NCBI RefSeq assembly: GCF_003634705.1 | Contig: NZ_RBWU01000004.1 | Location: forward strand, 620,001 to 684,000 | Length of the DNA: 64,000 nucleotides | Reading direction: 5' to 3' | Source: Actinomadura pelletieri DSM 43383 | GTDB taxonomy: Bacteria; Actinomycetota; Actinomycetes; Streptosporangiales; Streptosporangiaceae | Part shown: one piece after another, positions 17,437 to 25,511 of the stretch | Layout of the letters: each line of letters opens with the position of its first letter | Numbering within the stretch: the stretch's first letter is position 1 | The notes under the pieces: model-generated | What the model saw: the letters and a program-made list of their open reading frames with translations, nothing else | Told to the model about the DNA's origin: nothing | Database searches by the model: none | Position numbers and translations under genes: made by a program

Positions 17437-17640
17437 CCGCGGCCCGCCGCGGTTCCTCGATCCCGTCCGCGGGGAGCAGGTCGGCCTCGACGGTGCCGGC
17501 TCCGCTCTCCTTGGGCTGGTCGGAGACCGCGCGGTCGGCGCCGAGCACCCGGGTGCTCGGCGCCGACCGCGCCGCCGATGCCTCCGTCGGCGGCGGTGAG
17601 GACGGCGGTCTTGCCGGCAAATGCAGATCCAGGATTTCCT
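17437..17640 (-). pseudogene. short-chain dehydrogenase (SDR) N-terminal fragment
   Basis: On the minus strand FAGKTAVLTAADGGIGGAV is a worn GxxxGIG cofactor motif. After a frame disturbance at the palindrome, VLGADRAVSDQPKESGAGTV and EADLLPADGIEE follow, which is the second strand of an SDR fold. The rest of the enzyme (about 200 residues, including the YxxxK site) is absent. The fragment overlaps a perfect 44-bp palindrome made partly from its own VLGADRAV codons. Confidence 0.55.
17529..17572. repeat. 44-bp perfect palindrome
   Basis: The 22-base half beginning GCGCGGTCGGCGCCGAGC is followed immediately by its exact reverse complement, with CCCGGG at the centre (17548-17553) and no loop. 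One half equals the natural codons of the SDR remnant, and the other is its inverted copy. It could form a cruciform or hairpin. It looks like a fold-back duplication that broke the SDR gene. Confidence 0.85.
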
Positions 17641-17646
17641 CGCCTC

Positions 17647-17857
17647 TTACTTGGTCGCCTGCAGGGCGAGGTCCGCGGACGTCAATGCTCGCTCGCCCGC
17701 GGTGAGCGAATCGTGAATGAAGTGAACGGAGACGTCGGTGATGCCGCAGAACTTTGAGATGCCCTCCCGCAGGACGCGGGCGACCGGCTCGTCCCAGCCG
17801 AGTTCGGCCCACCGCTCCCGCGTGTAGCTCACCAGGGCGAGCCAGAGCATTCGGCAC
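17647..17857 (-). pseudogene. C-terminal fragment of an unrecognised protein
   Basis: About 65 residues with good coding pattern: YTRERWAELGWDEPVARVLR, then GITDVSVHFIHDSLTAGE and a stop at 17647. It abuts the Old Yellow Enzyme fragment without a spacer, in a different frame, and has no ribosome site. It is probably the tail of another gene joined by deletion. I do not recognise the family. Confidence 0.4.
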
Positions 17858-18268
17858 CGGATGCTCCATCATGCCCTCGGGGGTGAACGACGCGACCGCC
17901 GAGGGGGCCGGCGGCAGCGCGCCGTCGGCGTACAGGACCGGGTGGCCGATCCGGCCGCAGTGCACGAGCGGGGCGACGATCCTGCCGCCGGCGGCGTGCA
18001 CCGCGTCGGTGACCGTCCGCCATGCGCGGACCTGCTCGTCGGTGTGCAGGCCGGGCGTCTGGACGTAGCCCTGGCCGATCTCGCTCACCTGGATGGCCTC
18101 GGTGATGATCAGCCCGGCCGAGGCGCGCTGCGCGTAGTGCCGCGCGGTCAGGTCGCCGACCGGCCCGCCGTACGCCCTGCTGCGCGTCATCGGTGCCATC
18201 ACAAGCCGGTTCGGCAGCTCAAGCTTGCCCAGGGTGACCGGTCGGAAGAACTCGTCTTCGGGGTTCAC
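17858..18268 (-). pseudogene. Old Yellow Enzyme (NADH:flavin oxidoreductase), N-terminal fragment
   Basis: From GTG 18268 (AGGTGA upstream) the frame reads FFRPVTLGKLELPNRLVMAP, then MTRSRAYGG, YAQRASAGLIITEAIQVSEI and GGRIVAPLVHCGRIGHP, the first third of an FMN-binding Old Yellow Enzyme barrel. It breaks off after MMEHPV near 17858, where intact enzymes continue for more than 200 residues with the substrate-binding HGAHGYL region. The truncation leaves no active site. It belongs to the series of cut genes between 15 and 18.3 kb. Confidence 0.75.
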
Positions 18269-18452
18269 TACGTCACCTGTTTCTCGGGGGCCGGGTACGC
18301 CCCAAGATTCGGCGAAGGCCGGCTCCGCACCCAGATCCCCGTTCTGGCCACCCACCCGGTGACCAGCCAGGGCATGACCGGTTACGCCATGATCAGCATC
18401 CGGAACCACCTTCGCCCTCACCGCGGGAGAGGGCGAGACGGGCGTCTGGTCG

Positions 18453-18719
18453 GTGCTGAAGGGTGAGAACTCGGACTGGGTGACGGTCCTCCCCGACGTC
18501 GATGCGGAGTTCCAGCTTCCGGGCGGCGGGGAGGACCTACGAATCGAAACGTTCTGCCCGCCCCCTTACCGCCGCCCGTTCGATCTCCTCAGCGTCCGGA
18601 CGACCCACCTGTCCACCGGGGTCTCCGCGTGCGGAATGGCTCGTCATGCGGGGGAGGCAAAGGCCAACGCGCTGCGCGCGCTCCGGGCTTTGTCTGCTGC
18701 TGGACTGTCCGGATGGTAG
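18453..18719 (+). CDS. hypothetical protein, 88 residues (doubtful)
   Basis: The frame is open from 18393 and has a possible GTG start at 18453. It reads TTFALTAGEGETGVWSVLKG before the GTG and NSDWVTVLPDVDAEFQLPGG after it. Composition is moderately coding and the sequence is soluble, with no recognised family. Because the good coding pattern begins upstream of the only start codon, this may be the tail of a larger lost gene. It lies just outside the cluster of fragments. Confidence 0.3.
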   Translation: MLKGENSDWVTVLPDVDAEFQLPGGGEDLRIETFCPPPYRRPFDLLSVRTTHLSTGVSACGMARHAGEAKANALRALRALSAAGLSGW

Positions 18720-19116
18720 GTGCCTGCTGCCGAACCCGCACCGGCCGCCTGAGTGATGGTTCAGCGGACGGGCGGTGATGTCAGGCCGTGTGGGCGGGGC
18801 ACGGGAGGGTGCGGTGTCCGAAGATCGGTCGCGGCGGGTCGTCGCCGCGGCGCAGGTACTGCCCTACAGAACCGAGATCGGCTCGCCGCGGGATGTCTAA
18901 CCCCGGCACGCTGCCCGAGGCGGCCGACGACCGCCGGCACCGTCGAGGCGCCGTAGGTCTTGCCCTGCCGGTGGCGGCCGCGTTGGCCGTCGCGGGTCTT
19001 GTGGGGCGCGCCGCCTGCGGGCCGTCGACGGGGTCGGTCTGGGGTCGCCGGGACGGCGCGTGTAAGCGGGCCGCGGCGGCGCGGTGACGTTCGGGTGTGG
19101 GAGGGGACGTGGCCTG
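18720..19116. other. about 400 bases without a recognisable gene
   Basis: GC-rich sequence downstream of the doubtful small gene and of the TetR gene (convergent). Open frames on the minus strand here are by-products of composition. Nothing regulatory was recognised. Confidence 0.35.
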
Positions 19117-19722
19117 TCAGTGGACGAAGACGCCGGCGCGGGCGGCGGTGTCGGCGGCCGCGGCGGCCCGGTCGGCGGTGGCCTCGTCGATCGGGTCGCC
19201 GGTGATGAACAGGCGATGGTAGAGGGGCGCGACGGCGGCGCGGACGACGTCGGCGGCGTCGGTTCCGGGAGGGACCTCGCCCCGCCGGGCGGCGCGCCGC
19301 ACGATGATCGTGGACTGCTCGTGTCGGCGGGCGAGGAACGTGTGCAGGGCGCGGGCGGCCTCGGTGCTGTGGGCGGCGGCGGCCACGAACGCCCGGGAGA
19401 CGGGGCCGTGCTCGGGGTCGGTGAGGCCGGCGAGGACGAGCCGGGCGAGGGCCCGCAGGTCCCCGGCCAGGGTGCCGGTGTCGGGGACGGGCCAGGGTTC
19501 GTCGGACGCGGCGTCCAGCGCGTCGGCGATGAGGCCGTCGGCGCTCCCCCACCGCCGGTAGACGGTGGTCTTGTGCACGCCGGAGCGGGCGGCGACGTTC
19601 TCCACGGTGAGGCCGGGGTGGCCGTGCTCGGACAGTTCGGCGAGCGTGGCCTGCCGGACGGCGTCGCGGACTCGGGCGGTACGGCCGCCGGGACGCGCGG
19701 TTCCGGGTGCGGCGGCGGTCAA
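19117..19722 (-). CDS. TetR-family repressor
   Basis: A 201-residue regulator. The N-terminal helix-turn-helix is RDAVRQATLAELSEHGHPGL, then VENVAARSGVHKTTVYRRWG. The C-terminal ligand domain continues to GVFVH and includes FLARRHEQSTIIVRRAARRG. The only start in this frame is a TTG at 19722, without a strong ribosome site, so expression may be low. A 22-bp palindrome 70 bases upstream (19792-19813) is a good candidate operator, probably for autoregulation and possibly also for the membrane-protein operon starting at 20022. The ligand is unknown. Confidence 0.85.
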   Translation of the reverse strand: MTAAAPGTARPGGRTARVRDAVRQATLAELSEHGHPGLTVENVAARSGVHKTTVYRRWGSADGLIADALDAASDEPWPVPDTGTLAGDLRALARLVLAGLTDPEHGPVSRAFVAAAAHSTEAARALHTFLARRHEQSTIIVRRAARRGEVPPGTDAADVVRAAVAPLYHRLFITGDPIDEATADRAAAAADTAARAGVFVH

Positions 19723-19791
19723 GCGGCGCGCCCGCCGTGCGGGCGGCCGTGCGGGCGGCGAGGGTGGCGGCGAGGTTTCACGCCCTCATCG

Positions 19792-19813
19792 TAACGCGAC
19801 ATTGGTTGCGTTA
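19792..19813. promoter_or_regulatory. palindromic operator candidate for the TetR gene
   Basis: TAACGC (19792-19797) and GCGTTA (19808-19813) form a perfect inverted repeat with 10 bases between. The spacing suits a TetR dimer. It lies upstream of the TetR gene and between it and the divergent operon at 20022. Confidence 0.55.
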
Positions 19814-20021
19814 GGTGTGCGGTTGGGGTCCGTGGCCCGGTCGGGGGGGCGGTTTCACCGTCCATCCAGGGTGGGGAGCCGCGGGGGCGTTCGGTGCTGG
19901 GTCGTTCGGCGTGGGGACGGTCACGTGGGGTCGGGGCGTGGACACGTTTAGGCGACGAGCGTGGGGAACGGCTCTAGCCAGGCTTCGAGACGAGCAGGAC
20001 ACGCGGAAGGGGCCGGAGGTT

Positions 20022-20516
20022 ATGAGCACTGTGCGGCCGGTACACGACGACGGAACCGAGGCCGGGCCCGACATCACCGGCGCCCACAGGCCCGACTACG
20101 GTCACGCCCCGGAGTTCGACGGTGGGCGACGCGAGCCGGGCACCGGTGAGCTGGTCCGGCAGGCCAGCCAGCAGGTGTCGGAGCTGATGCGGGCCGAGTT
20201 GCGTCTCGCGGTGGCGGAGTTGAAGGACAAGGGCCGTCACGCCGGGACCGGCGCCGGGATGTTCGGTGGTGCCGCGCTGGTGGCGCTGTACGGGGTGGCG
20301 GCGCTGCTGGCGGCGGCGATCGCGGCGATCGCGCTGGCCCTGCCGGTGTGGGCGGCCGCGCTGATCATCGGCGGGTTCCTGATGGTGGTGGCGGGGGTGC
20401 TGGCGATGCTGGGCCGTTCGCAGACCAGGCGCGCCACGCCGCCCAAGCCCGAGAAGGCCATGGAGGGCGCGCGGCGGACCGTCGCCGAGCTCAAGGAGAG
20501 GGCGACGCACCGATGA
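20022..20516 (+). CDS. holin-X-like membrane protein (phage holin family, Phage_holin_3_6)
   Basis: A 164-residue protein. The N-terminal 45 residues are hydrophilic. A helix region LVRQASQQVSELMRAELRLA is followed by two transmembrane segments near 80-108 and 112-135. This is the actinobacterial holin-X family (PF07332), which in chromosomes is not a phage lysis gene but a conserved membrane-stress partner of DUF3618 proteins. ATG 20022 has GGAGG close upstream. Its stop overlaps the DUF3618 start (ATGA). With the YihY gene that follows it forms a likely operon. Confidence 0.85.
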   Translation: MSTVRPVHDDGTEAGPDITGAHRPDYGHAPEFDGGRREPGTGELVRQASQQVSELMRAELRLAVAELKDKGRHAGTGAGMFGGAALVALYGVAALLAAAIAAIALALPVWAAALIIGGFLMVVAGVLAMLGRSQTRRATPPKPEKAMEGARRTVAELKERATHR

Positions 20517-20959
20517 CCACGCAGGACAGGCACGGCGCCGACGCCGGGACCGAGGAGCTGCGCCGGCAGGTCGACCGGGCGCGCCACGATCTGGGTGAGA
20601 CGGTCGAGCAGCTCGCGGCCAAGGCCGATGTGAAGGCCATGGCCCGGGAGAAGGCCGCGCGGGCCAGGGCCAGGGCGCGCGAGACCGCCGCGTCGGCCCG
20701 CGACGTCGCCGCGCGGGCGCGGGACTCGGGCGCCCTGGAGCAGGCCGGGCGGGGCGGGATCGTGGTCGGGGCCGCGGGTGTCGTGGCGTTGACCACGGTG
20801 TTGATCCGGCGGCGCCGCGCGCAGCGTGGGCGGTGGTCGGCCCTGACGCGCCGGGCCCGCCACAAACCCGTCCGCCGCGGGCCCGTGCAGGTTCGCTTCC
20901 GTCCCGTGCAGCGCCGCGCCGTGCAGGTGCAGATGCGGCACGGCCGTTCGATCCGCTGA
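20513..20959 (+). CDS. DUF3618 protein
   Basis: A 148-residue protein starting at ATG 20513, overlapping the previous gene by 4 bases. It carries the DUF3618 core LRRQVDRARHDLGETVEQLA (family mark: RxxLxxTVxxL), an Ala/Arg-rich coiled-coil stretch, and a transmembrane helix at about 80-98. The C-terminus is strongly basic, with the repeats RRGPVQVRFRPVQRRAVQVQ, suited to binding the membrane surface or nucleic acid. The holin-X/DUF3618 pair is common in actinobacteria, and its function is not settled. Confidence 0.87.
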   Translation: MTTQDRHGADAGTEELRRQVDRARHDLGETVEQLAAKADVKAMAREKAARARARARETAASARDVAARARDSGALEQAGRGGIVVGAAGVVALTTVLIRRRRAQRGRWSALTRRARHKPVRRGPVQVRFRPVQRRAVQVQMRHGRSIR

Positions 20960-21019
20960 GACCCGCCGAGGTCAACCGAGTTCCGACGATTCCACTGACA
21001 CGCCGAGAAAGGCCCCTTC

Positions 21020-22072
21020 ATGGGCACGCCCGCAACCCCCACCGACCTGCCCGCCGCCTCCTGGGGGCAGGCGGTCAAACGCGCGGCCCGCGAGTTCCAG
21101 AAGGACAACCTGTCGGACTGGGCCGCCGCGCTCACCTACTACTCCGTCCTGTCGATCTTCCCGGCGATGCTGGTGGTGGTGTCGCTGGTCGGGATGGCCG
21201 GGTCGTCGGTGACACAGGACCTGATCTCCAGCGTCGGTGACCTGGCGCCCGGGTCGGTGCGGAGCCTGCTGGTCAGTTCGATCAACGAGTTGCAGGGCAA
21301 CCGCGGCGGTGCGGGGATCATCGCGTTGGTGGGCCTGGCCGGGGCGGTCTGGTCGTCGTCGGGATATGTGGGGGCGTTCATGCGCGCGTCCAACATCGTC
21401 TACGACATCCCGGAGGGCCGCCCGTTCTGGAAGACGCTGCCGCTGCGGGTCGTGCTCACGTTGGTGACGCTGGTGCTGCTGTCGGCGTCGGCGATCGCGG
21501 TGGTGGTCACGGGGCCGCTGGCCCGGGAGGCCGGTGACCTGCTCGGGCTCGGCTCGCAGGCGGTGACCGTCTGGAACATCGCCAAGTGGCCGGTGATGTT
21601 CCTGGTCGTGGCGTTCCTGTTCTCGCTGCTGTACTGGGCGGGTCCCAACGCCAAGCGCCGGTTCCGGTGGGTCACGCCGGGTGGTGTGCTGGCGATCGCG
21701 CTGTGGTTGGCGGCGTCGGGCCTGTTCGCGCTGTACGTGGCGGGGTTCTCCTCCTACAACAAGACCTATGGCAGCCTCGCCGGGATCATCGTGTTCCTGG
21801 TGTGGTTGTGGATCACGAACCTGGCGATCCTGTTGGGCGCGGAGTTGAACGCCGAGTTGGAGCGCGGCCGTGCCGTCGCCGGCGGTCAGCGTCCCGAGGA
21901 CGAGCCGTACGTGGAGTTCCGCGACACCCGCGCGTTCGACGACGAGGAACGCGGCGCGATGGGCGTGGCCGACGGGGCGGACGAGGGGCGCGGCGACGAC
22001 TCCGGGGAGGCGGGGGCCCGGCGCGCCGAAGCGGGCGGCGCGGCGCCGCGGCCGCGCCCTGGGCACCGGTAG
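21020..22072 (+). CDS. YihY/virulence factor BrkB family membrane protein
   Basis: A 350-residue integral membrane protein. The N-terminal WAAALTYYSVLSIFPAMLVV is the YihY/BrkB hallmark. About six helices follow, with YAGFSSYNKTYGSLAG-type sequence before the last pair. An acidic, low-complexity tail of about 70 residues (from EDEPYVEFRD on) is cytoplasmic. Despite the older name, YihY is not an RNase BN; its role is unknown. ATG 21020 has GAGAAAGG upstream. It follows the DUF3618 gene by 60 bases and probably belongs to the same envelope operon. Confidence 0.88.
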   Translation: MGTPATPTDLPAASWGQAVKRAAREFQKDNLSDWAAALTYYSVLSIFPAMLVVVSLVGMAGSSVTQDLISSVGDLAPGSVRSLLVSSINELQGNRGGAGIIALVGLAGAVWSSSGYVGAFMRASNIVYDIPEGRPFWKTLPLRVVLTLVTLVLLSASAIAVVVTGPLAREAGDLLGLGSQAVTVWNIAKWPVMFLVVAFLFSLLYWAGPNAKRRFRWVTPGGVLAIALWLAASGLFALYVAGFSSYNKTYGSLAGIIVFLVWLWITNLAILLGAELNAELERGRAVAGGQRPEDEPYVEFRDTRAFDDEERGAMGVADGADEGRGDDSGEAGARRAEAGGAAPRPRPGHR

Positions 22073-22158
22073 GCGGCCCGCCGGCGGCGCCGCTCGGGCG
22101 TCTTCGGTTGATCACGGTTTGTGCAGATCACGGGTCGCACAAGTCCGGACACGGTGGA

Positions 22159-22164
22159 TAGGAT
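22159..22164 (+). promoter_or_regulatory. -10 box, leaderless promoter
   Basis: TAGGAT followed by exactly six bases and the ATG at 22171, with no ribosome site. This is the leaderless layout repeated at 31021, 40970, 42579 and 56875. Confidence 0.5.
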
Positions 22165-22170
22165 CACCGC

Positions 22171-22737
22171 ATGCTCCGTCCCGCTTACCCGATCGAGACC
22201 GAGCGGTTGACCTTGCGGCCGTTCCGCACGGGCGATCTTGAGGGCCTGTACGCCTACCAGTCGCTGCCGGAGGTGGCGCGGTTCCTGTACTGGGAGCCGC
22301 GGAATCTGGAGGAGTCGCGGGCGTTCCTGAAGGAGAAGATGAGCGCGTCCACCGTGGAGAAGGAGGGCGACTGGCTCGTCCTGGCGGTGGTGTGGCGGGA
22401 GACGGGTGACCTCATCGGTGAGGTGAACCTGCAGTGGCGGAGCAGGGAGCACCGGCAGGGCGAGATCGGGTACATCTTCAATCCCGCCTACCACGGCAAG
22501 GGGTTCGCGACCGAGGCCGCCGAGGTGGTGTTGCGGCTCGGGTTCGAGGGCCTGGACCTGCACCGGGTGTGCGGGCGGTTGGACGGGCGCAACGCGGCGT
22601 CCGCGCGGGTGTTGGAGCGGCTCGGGATGCGCCGTGAGGCGCATCTGGTGCAGAACGAGATCGTCAAGGGCGAGTGGAGCGACGAGGTCGTGTACGCGAT
22701 GCTGCGCCACGAGTGGGACGCCCGTCCCGCCGTCTGA
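22171..22737 (+). CDS. GNAT acetyltransferase (RimJ/RimL type)
   Basis: A 188-residue acetyl-CoA-dependent acyltransferase. It opens IETERLTLRPFRTGDLEGLY, the RimJ/RimL family start. The acetyl-CoA motif A region reads IGYIFNPAYHGKGFATEAA, and motif B is HRVCGRLDGRNAASARVLER followed by LGM. Targets of this branch include ribosomal proteins, antibiotics and small amines; nothing here decides. The transcript is probably leaderless (TAGGAT six bases before the start). It is convergent with the AI-2E-family transporter. Confidence 0.87.
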   Translation: MLRPAYPIETERLTLRPFRTGDLEGLYAYQSLPEVARFLYWEPRNLEESRAFLKEKMSASTVEKEGDWLVLAVVWRETGDLIGEVNLQWRSREHRQGEIGYIFNPAYHGKGFATEAAEVVLRLGFEGLDLHRVCGRLDGRNAASARVLERLGMRREAHLVQNEIVKGEWSDEVVYAMLRHEWDARPAV

Positions 22738-22758
22738 GCACCCCCCCGGTCTCGGGGG

Positions 22759-23982
22759 TCATCTGCGGCCGAGCCAGCGCCAGATCGTGCCCGCGGGGGC
22801 GTCCGGTTCGGTGAGTGGGTGTTCCTCGACGTCGTAGCGCCGCACGTACGCGCCCGCGAACGCCTGGAGGCTGGCTCCGGCGGGCAGGGCCAGCAGCACG
22901 CCGATGGGGCCGAGGACGGCCGCGCCCGCCAGGATCAGCCCGAACGCGACGGCGGGGTGCATGTCCAGGGTGTGCGCGGTGATGCGGGGTTGCAGCAGGT
23001 AGTTCTCCAGTTGCTGGTAGGCGAGGACGAACAGCAGCATCCACAGCGCGGTGGACGGCGCGACGGTCAGCGCGATCAGTACGGGCACGGCGCCCGCCAG
23101 GTAGGTGCCGACGGCGGGGATGAACTGGGACACCACTCCGACCCACAGCGCGAGGGTCACGGCGTTGGGGACGCCGAGTCCGGCCATGGCGATGTAGTGC
23201 GCGACGCCGGAGATGAGGGCGAGCAGGGCGCGGGAGTAGATGTAGCCGCCGGTCTTGTCGACGGCGATCTCCCAGGCCCACAGGACCTGTCGTTGCCGGC
23301 GGGGCGGCAGCAGGGAGCACACGGTCCGGCGGAACTGGGGGCCTTCGGCCGACAGGTAGAAGGTGAACAGCAGGACGCCGAGTCCTTTGAACAGGACGCC
23401 GAGGGCTGTGGTGCCGAAGCCCCACACGTTCCCCGCCAGGCCGGACAGGTTCCGGGAGAGCGTGGAGGTGACGGTGGGCAGCCGTTGGAAGAGGGTGTCC
23501 TGGGACAGGCGGGTCCCGAACGTGGAGTTGATCCAGCCGATGAGGTTCCGGACGTAGCCGGGGAACCCGTCGATGACGTTGGTCGCCTGGTTGGCCAGCA
23601 GCGATCCGATGCCGCCGAGGAACCCGGCGAGCAGGACGCCGATGACCAGGAACATCACGGCGGTGGCGGGGCCGCGTCGCCAGCCGCGGCGGGCGAGCCA
23701 GTTGACGGCCGGTTCGATCGCGAACGCCAGGAACAGGGAGATCAGCAGGAGCAGCAGCAGTTCCCGGAGCTGCTCCAGCAGCCACAGTCCGGCGCGGAAC
23801 GCCAGGACGACCGCGCCGGCGAGCAGGAACGCCTTCGGCAGCCACCGGGGCATGGGGCGCGGTTCGTTCGCGGTCGGTGCGGTGGGCGGTGCGGCGGGGG
23901 GCGGGGTGGGGGCGTCGGGTGGGACGTCGGCGGGCGCGTATGCGGCGCTGTCGCCCGGCGTGTGCGGCGTCCCCTGCGGCAT
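22759..23982 (-). CDS. AI-2E family (PerM/YdiK-like) transporter
   Basis: A 407-residue membrane protein. A proline-rich cytoplasmic N-terminus (about 45 residues) is followed by eight helices. Two family marks are AIEPAVNWLARRGWRRGPAT and the late SQFIPAVGTYLAGAVPVLIA plus QQLENYLLQPRI. Family members have been linked to autoinducer-2 export, Na+/H+ antiport and permease functions, so the substrate is open. ATG 23982 was chosen. It stands alone, convergent with the GNAT gene. Confidence 0.88.
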   Translation of the reverse strand: MPQGTPHTPGDSAAYAPADVPPDAPTPPPAAPPTAPTANEPRPMPRWLPKAFLLAGAVVLAFRAGLWLLEQLRELLLLLLISLFLAFAIEPAVNWLARRGWRRGPATAVMFLVIGVLLAGFLGGIGSLLANQATNVIDGFPGYVRNLIGWINSTFGTRLSQDTLFQRLPTVTSTLSRNLSGLAGNVWGFGTTALGVLFKGLGVLLFTFYLSAEGPQFRRTVCSLLPPRRQRQVLWAWEIAVDKTGGYIYSRALLALISGVAHYIAMAGLGVPNAVTLALWVGVVSQFIPAVGTYLAGAVPVLIALTVAPSTALWMLLFVLAYQQLENYLLQPRITAHTLDMHPAVAFGLILAGAAVLGPIGVLLALPAGASLQAFAGAYVRRYDVEEHPLTEPDAPAGTIWRWLGRR

Positions 23983-24175
23983 GTCCGCACGGTAACGGCG
24001 CCGTGCCGTGGGTTCGTCCGTGCGAGCCCGGCCCGTGGTCGGACCTTTGCCGGAAATTCACCCCGGAGCGGACGGAATGCCGGTGCTGTCCGGAAGGGGT
24101 GGGGTCGTCGCGGTGTCGTCGTTCGTGTCGTGTTCGTGTCGTGTTCGTGGCGCTACGGCGTCCCCGGGGCCGCGG

Positions 24176-24733
24176 TCAGGTGGTGGGCGGGGTGCCGGCC
24201 CGCAGGTCGTTGATCGTTCTGGTGAGGCGGGCCCGGCGTCCGGCGGGGGTGCGGGCCTTCAGCAGCGGCAGGATCAGCAGGTAGCGGGCGGTCTTGTCGA
24301 GCGCGTCGAAGCGGGCGGCGGCCTCGGGGTGGGCGGCGAGCGCCTCGGCGAGGTCCGGCGGGACGGTCGCGTCGCGTTGCCGGGCGTAGGCGGCGTCCCA
24401 CCGTCCGTCGGCGCGTGCGGCGTCGATCTCGGCGAGGCCGGGTGGTCGCATCCGCCCGGCGGCGATCAGCGCCTCGGCGCGTTCGACGTTGACCCGTGAC
24501 CAGGGGCTGCCCTTGCGGCGCGGCGAGTAGCGTTGCAGGAAGTGGTGCTCGTCGTGGGACTTGCGTTGGCTGTCGATCCAGCCGTAGCACAACGCGACCT
24601 CCCAGGCCTCGGTGATCGTGAGGCCGGTGACCGGCGCGCCCTTCTTGACGATCTTCAGCCAGACGCCGGCCTCGGTGTCGTGGTGCTCGGCCAGCCAGGC
24701 CTCTCATTGGGCGGCGTCGGTGAAGTGCATCAT
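24176..24733 (-). pseudogene. YdeI/OmpD-associated family protein with an early nonsense codon
   Basis: From ATG 24733 the frame reads MMHFTDAAQ, then a TGA at 24704-24706 where the family has Trp (Q-W-E-A-W-L), then EAWLAEHHDTEAGVWLKIVK and the diagnostic CYGWIDSQRKSHDEHHFLQR. The C-terminal half ends LKARTPAGRRARLTRTINDL. Everything after the stop is intact over 175 codons, so the change is recent: one TGG to TGA. A TTG at 24592 could start a shorter product lacking the first strand. YdeI proteins are linked to bacteriocin or peptide resistance in some bacteria. Confidence 0.75.
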
Positions 24734-24866
24734 CCGCCCAGCATCACGCATCCGCCCGGGTCTCCGGAAATCCGGGCGGTGGGTGGGAGGGGGGCGGTAA
24801 GAATCCCGTAATCGGGGTCGGGCATGGTGCGGGTAGGTGATGGGACATCGCGGAAGGATACCTATC

Positions 24867-25430
24867 GTGCGCAAGCTCAAGCTGCAGGTCCAGATGAGCG
24901 TCGACGGTTACATGGCCGGGCCGAACGGGGAGATGGACTGGCTGACGTTCCCGTGGACCGACGACATCAACGCCTACCTCGACGAGTTGTCGAAGTCGGT
25001 CGACACGATCGTGATGGGTCGCAGGCTCGCCGAGGGGTTCATCCCGGCCTGGGAGGCGGGGCCGGAGGGTGAGGACCCCGCGTCCATCGAGTGGATGAAC
25101 AACACACCCAAGATCGTGTTCTCGCGGACGTTGAGCGAGTCGCCGTGGAAGAACGCCGTCGTGGAGAACGGTGATCTGACGGAGGTGGTGACCGCGCTCA
25201 AGGCCGCCGAGGGCGGCGACCTGATCGTCTACGGCGGCGCGACGTTCGTGTCGGGGCTGCTGGCCGCCGGGCTGGTGGACGAGCTGCATCTGCTGGTCAA
25301 CCCGGTGGCGCTCGGGTCCGGGATGCCGGTGTTCCCGGACGCGGGTGCGCCGCGGCGGTTGCGGCGGGTGGCGGCGCGGCCGTTCGACTGCGGGATCACG
25401 GCGCTGCGTCTGGAGCCGGAACACGCGTGA
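24867..25430 (+). CDS. dihydrofolate reductase family protein (RibD C-terminal type)
   Basis: A 187-residue single-domain protein of the RibD_C/DHFR-like fold. Marks are LQVQMSVDGYMAGPNGEMDW, the cofactor loop TIVMGRRLAEGF, LIVYGGATFVSGLLAAGLVD, and the final ELHLLVNPVALGSGMPVF. Such stand-alone proteins bind NADPH; their substrate is usually unknown, and they are not the folate enzyme FolA. The GTG at 24867 is chosen because AAGGA lies 8 bases upstream. It is divergent from the broken YdeI gene. Confidence 0.88.
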   Translation: MRKLKLQVQMSVDGYMAGPNGEMDWLTFPWTDDINAYLDELSKSVDTIVMGRRLAEGFIPAWEAGPEGEDPASIEWMNNTPKIVFSRTLSESPWKNAVVENGDLTEVVTALKAAEGGDLIVYGGATFVSGLLAAGLVDELHLLVNPVALGSGMPVFPDAGAPRRLRRVAARPFDCGITALRLEPEHA

Positions 25431-25511
25431 CCGCGCCCCCTGGCCGCCCCTGGCCGGTCCCGCCGGTTCCGCCGGTTCGGCCCGGCCGGGTGTGGCCCGT
25501 CCGGGGGCCGG

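Noticed and set aside
20022..20516. Prophage, because of a 'holin' gene
   Set aside because: Chromosomal holin-X genes paired with DUF3618 are common in actinobacteria, and no other phage gene is present.
24704..24706. Selenocysteine at the TGA in the YdeI-like gene
   Set aside because: Relatives have Trp at this position, no selenoprotein family is involved, and no suitable stem-loop was noticed after the codon.
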